7,313 nt of DNA. Source: Patescibacteria group bacterium UBA6489 (GTDB lineage: Bacteria; Patescibacteriota; Gracilibacteria; BD1-5; UBA6164). Below are positions 7,292 to 7,313 of this stretch, piece by piece; within the stretch, counting starts at the first letter, position 1, and each line of letters opens with the position of its first letter. Under the pieces are notes generated by a model. It ran no database searches, was not told the DNA's origin, and was given only the letters and a program-made list of their open reading frames with translations. The position numbers and the translations under genes were made by a program. The stretch lies in contig DJMN01000028.1 in the NCBI GenBank assembly GCA_002435385.1, positions 1 through 7,313 of the forward strand. Reading direction: 5' to 3'.

Positions 7292-7313
7292 GAGACTGTT
7301 CAAAAAAGTGTGT
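7291..7313. mobile_element. Possible insertion-sequence terminus (window edge)
   Basis: tgagactgttcaaaaaagtg resembles the ends of some IS256-type insertion sequences as I remember them. It starts directly after the terminator hairpin and runs off the window. No transposase is visible, so this is a weak call. Confidence 0.25.

Overview
The window reads as coherent genes only if TGA is translated as glycine. In the standard code every gene here breaks into short fragments; with TGA=Gly (genetic code 25) five long reading frames appear, three leftward and two rightward, ending at TAA or TAG where the stop is visible. The window itself supports the reassignment: aligned positions in the paralogues alternate TGA with GGA or GGT. 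This code, the strong A+T bias and the protein families point to a Patescibacteria/CPR genome, either Gracilibacteria (BD1-5) or Absconditabacteria (SR1). I cannot separate the two from this sequence.

Positions 1-5526 (minus strand) hold a tandem array of three paralogous, very cysteine-rich zinc-ribbon proteins of about 560-590 residues. Transcription order is copy 3 (3754-5526), copy 2 (1829-3595), copy 1 (1-1606, C-terminus cut by the window edge). Each has an N-terminal zinc ribbon, two Cys-rich modules ending in a conserved GC-x-x-L-x-x-K-x-Y motif, and a C-terminal domain that looks like a degenerate duplicate of the N-terminal one. The family recurs in CPR genomes and has no established function. 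The gaps between copies carry palindromic, MITE-like DNA. Two further palindromic segments lie inside copies 2 and 3, in frame, each in the linker before the C-terminal domain.

Positions 5527-5679 are a divergent intergenic region with a solo hairpin repeat, a plausible sigma70-type promoter and a perfect 21-bp inverted repeat just upstream of a TrmB-family regulator (5680-6450, plus). A metallo-beta-lactamase-fold hydrolase of the RNase Z/ElaC-like group follows (6521-7273, plus) with a complete metal-ligand set. Its stop codon sits in a hairpin that has a T-run only in the leftward direction, suggesting a convergent gene to the right. The last about 22 bases may be the terminus of an insertion sequence.

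The TrmB regulator may control itself, the hydrolase or the divergent array; this is inferred from position only. No tRNA, rRNA or CRISPR array is visible.
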